A DNA stretch of 36,440 bases. Source: Thermodesulfobacteriales bacterium. Its GTDB lineage: Bacteria; Desulfobacterota; Thermodesulfobacteria; Thermodesulfobacteriales; Thermodesulfatatoraceae. Positions 34,363 to 36,440 of this stretch are shown here, one piece after another. The DNA lies in the NCBI GenBank assembly GCA_026986115.1, contig JALSPG010000077.1, positions 1-36,440 of the forward strand, written 5' to 3'. A program made the translations under genes and the position numbers. A model generated the notes under the pieces. That model did no database searches and was not told the origin of the DNA. It was given only the letters and a program-made list of their open reading frames with translations. The number at the start of each line of letters is the position of its first letter. Position 1 is the stretch's first letter.

Positions 34363-35928
34363 ATGGTGGGAAAGGTTTATCTCATCGGCGCTGGGCCTGG
34401 AGATCCAGGTCTCATTACCGAGAAAGGACGACGCGCTGTGGAGCGTGCCGATGTTATCGTTTACGACTATCTGGCAAACAAACGTTTGCTGGCATACGCT
34501 CGCCCAGGAGCCGAAAAGATCTATGTGGGTAAGAAGGGCGGATGTCATACCCTTTCCCAAGAAGAAATAAACCAACTTTTAGTAAAAAAGGCCCAGGAAG
34601 GGAAAATAGTTGCTCGTCTTAAGGGTGGAGATCCTTTCCTTTTTGGACGAGGCGGAGAAGAAGCAGAAGTACTGGTAGAAGCTGGTATACCTTTTGAGAT
34701 AGTTCCTGGGGTGACCTCCGCTATCGCTGCCCCGGCCTATGCTGGTATTCCTGTTACTCATCGGGAACATACTTCCACTTTTACGATGGTTACAGGGCAT
34801 GAAGATCCGACCAAAGAAACCTCAGCCATTGACTGGGCAGCTCTTGCCAAAATTGGCACCGTTGCCTTTTTAATGGGAATGAAAAATCTTCCTTCTATCT
34901 GCCAGAATTTAATCGAAGCTGGAAAGGCATCTCAAACACCAGTAGCCGTGATTCAATGGGGAAGTACTCCCAGGCAAAGAGTAGTTACTGGGAACCTTGC
35001 TAATATTGTAGATCGGGTAAGGGAGGCGGGGCTTGGTCCACCTTCTATTATCTTGGTAGGCGAGGTGGTCAAACTCCGTGAAAAACTTAAATGGTTTGAA
35101 ACCCGTCCTCTTTTTGGGAAACGTATTTTAGTCACCCGCACAAGGGAGCAAGCAAGCCAATTGGTCGAGATTTTGGAAGAATTAGGGGCTGAATGTTTTG
35201 AAATCCCCACCATTAAGATTGTTCCTCCGGAGAATTTTGAAGAACTTGACCATGCCATAGACGAATTAGAAATCTTTGACTGGATAATTTTTACTTCGGT
35301 AAATGGAGTAAAGTTCTTTTTTGAACGCCTCCTGGTAAAACAAAAAGATGCCCGTGCGCTTTTCAAAGCCAAAATAGCAGCCATTGGAACCGCAACGGCA
35401 GAACTTATCAAGAATTACGGAATTTTGGTGGATCTTTTACCTCGTGAATTCCGGGCAGAAGGATTAATCGAGGCCTTCTCTAAGGAAGACCTTCAAGGCA
35501 GAAAAATTCTCATTCCTCGAGCCTTAGAAGCTCGAGAAATTCTTCCAGAGAAGCTTAGAGAGATGGGGGCAGAAGTAAGGGTAGTTCCTACTTATCGCAC
35601 AATTATTCCCGTAGAAGAAGCCGAGACTGTTCGTGCAGCCTTACTTCAGGGAATAGACCTTATTACTTTTACTAGCTCTTCAACTGCCAAAAATCTTCTT
35701 CAAATGCTGGGAGCAGAAGCCCGAAAATTGCTTTCCGGGGTAATATTAGCTTCTATTGGCCCCATCACCAGTGAAACTTTAAGAAAGGCGGGGTTTGAGC
35801 CCACCATAGAAGCCCGCGAATATACTATTCCTGGATTGGTTAAGGCTATTTTGGATTACTTTAAAGCTACTGTTATTGCAGAGGGAAAAAGTCACCCTAA
35901 TTGCAAGGGGAAAATGTCACCCCCTTGA
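34363..35928 (+). CDS. Uroporphyrinogen-III methyltransferase/synthase fusion with IS-derived C-terminus
   Basis: The 521-residue protein joins two tetrapyrrole enzymes. Residues 1-245 are the SAM-dependent methyltransferase CobA ([51 protein letters not shown] in part) that makes precorrin-2 for sirohaem or cobalamin. Residues 255-508 are uroporphyrinogen-III synthase HemD ([42 protein letters not shown], then TIPGLV). Such fusions are known in Thermodesulfobacteria and clostridia. The last 15-20 residues, after ILDYFK, are encoded by the adjoining insertion-sequence end, which also gives the stop. The HemD core looks complete, so activity is probably kept. Confidence 0.93.
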   Translation: MVGKVYLIGAGPGDPGLITEKGRRAVERADVIVYDYLANKRLLAYARPGAEKIYVGKKGGCHTLSQEEINQLLVKKAQEGKIVARLKGGDPFLFGRGGEEAEVLVEAGIPFEIVPGVTSAIAAPAYAGIPVTHREHTSTFTMVTGHEDPTKETSAIDWAALAKIGTVAFLMGMKNLPSICQNLIEAGKASQTPVAVIQWGSTPRQRVVTGNLANIVDRVREAGLGPPSIILVGEVVKLREKLKWFETRPLFGKRILVTRTREQASQLVEILEELGAECFEIPTIKIVPPENFEELDHAIDELEIFDWIIFTSVNGVKFFFERLLVKQKDARALFKAKIAAIGTATAELIKNYGILVDLLPREFRAEGLIEAFSKEDLQGRKILIPRALEAREILPEKLREMGAEVRVVPTYRTIIPVEEAETVRAALLQGIDLITFTSSSTAKNLLQMLGAEARKLLSGVILASIGPITSETLRKAGFEPTIEAREYTIPGLVKAILDYFKATVIAEGKSHPNCKGKMSPP

Positions 35929-36440
35929 TAAGTCTTCTTTTTAATCCGGAGAATCTTATTCTGGCAAGGTCTTTTGTCCTCCTTCTTTATCTCTTCATGA
36001 GGAATAATCTCTCCAGTGTGATGGTATACCCTGAAATTCCCATCAAAAAGCTCCCTTACCTCTACCCGTGTTCCCGAAAGTCTCATGGTAAGCCTGGGAG
36101 GTTTGAGCTGCAGAACTCTGCCTTCTACCGAAATAGTAAGGTCAGCTTTTACTTTTCTGCTCATCCTTCGACTGAGAATTTCTTTGAGGTTTTTGGGAGG
36201 TTTCCTCCAGGCCTTTTCTTTCTCTTCCGGCTCTATCCCAAATTTCTGATTGTATCGCGGAATAAAGACTTCATTGGTATAGAGGGTGGCTTTTTTGGGG
36301 TCATTTATCTTTTTAAGGGCTAATTCTTTTACCAGGCGATCTTGGAAGGTTCGGATGGACCTTTCTATACGGCCTTTGGCCTGGGGGCTATGGGCATAGA
36401 TAAGGCCTATTTCCAGTTCGGCCATGGCTATCTGGAAGGA
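35885..36440 (-). mobile_element. Insertion sequence, one end, running off the window
   Basis: The transposase gene and its flanking terminus occupy the right edge. The end next to hemD contains two GTCACCC copies (from 35891 and 35918) separated by a stretch with AAGGGGAAAAT, a likely terminal or transposase-binding sequence. The exact boundary is uncertain, since the other end and any target duplication lie outside the window. Confidence 0.7.
35892..36440 (-). CDS. DDE transposase C-terminal part (ISNCY-like), partial
   Basis: This frame is open to the window edge, so only the C-terminal about 180 residues are visible. The segment YAHSPQAKGRIERSIRTFQD carries the third catalytic acidic residue (the Glu in GRIER) of an rve-type DDE integrase core, followed by the DRLVKEL helix and a basic C-terminal domain, as in ISNCY-family transposases. 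The first ATG in view (36425) is internal, not a start. It faces hemD, ending next to the IS terminus. The 5' part, start codon and intactness cannot be judged. Confidence 0.85.
   Translation of the reverse strand, partial: SFQIAMAELEIGLIYAHSPQAKGRIERSIRTFQDRLVKELALKKINDPKKATLYTNEVFIPRYNQKFGIEPEEKEKAWRKPPKNLKEILSRRMSRKVKADLTISVEGRVLQLKPPRLTMRLSGTRVEVRELFDGNFRVYHHTGEIIPHEEIKKEDKRPCQNKILRIKKKTYQGGDIFPLQLG

Overview
The window looks like the chromosome of a thermophilic, anaerobic, Gram-negative bacterium, most probably a Thermodesulfobacteriota member close to Thermodesulfatator. This is inference: GC looks moderate (mid-40s %, not calculated), proteins are rich in Lys, Glu and Arg, genes are tightly packed with many 1-4 base start/stop overlaps, outer-membrane functions are present (Tol proteins, a heptose isomerase, lipoproteins), and gene combinations such as speD beside speB and a CobA-HemD fusion are present. 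No search could be run, so the genus is a guess.

Bases 1-16689 are almost entirely minus-strand. Reading in the direction of transcription, from high to low coordinates, they hold: a secreted DsbC-like protein and an AMMECR1-domain protein; a 350-base leader with an unannotated 58-codon ORF; speD; a strong hairpin; speB; a metal ABC transporter (znuC, znuB); tatD; maf; a tolR-tolA/tonB-tolB set without tolQ; a lipid and electron-transfer operon (acyl-CoA dehydrogenase, etfB, etfA, fabG, acpP, fabF) that runs on into rpiB, glyA and a long dCMP deaminase; then tRNA-Gln and tRNA-His. Strand polarity flips at the divergent gap 16690-16809.

Bases 16810-35928 are plus-strand. They hold a class V aminotransferase and serA (serine synthesis) closed by a clear terminator; a 755-residue TPR lipoprotein, rlmN, trmFO and a small zinc-ribbon membrane protein; the proteostasis cluster tig-clpP-clpX-lon; tRNA-Val and tRNA-Asp; a DUF218/ElyC-like membrane protein starting 9 bases after tRNA-Asp; gmhA; a deoxyhypusine-synthase-like protein; a cyclophilin-like protein; an FmdB-type zinc ribbon; hemC; and a cobA-hemD fusion. 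The last 550 bases are the end of an insertion sequence. Its transposase faces hemD, and its terminal sequence supplies the last codons and stop of hemD.

The genes form several functional groups. GlyA supplies methylene-folate, which dTMP synthesis (fed by dCMP deaminase) and TrmFO both use. SerA and the aminotransferase feed serine to GlyA. SpeD and SpeB point to polyamine synthesis, possibly by the thermophile route through N1-aminopropylagmatine. Trigger factor, ClpXP and Lon are the protein quality-control block. HemC and CobA-HemD begin the tetrapyrrole pathway to sirohaem. No CRISPR array, prophage or rRNA was seen. The most unusual items are the short ORF in the speD leader, the hairpin just before speB, the acyl-CoA dehydrogenase/ETF genes heading a fatty-acid synthesis operon behind a possible operator, the extended deaminase, and the IS-capped hemD.
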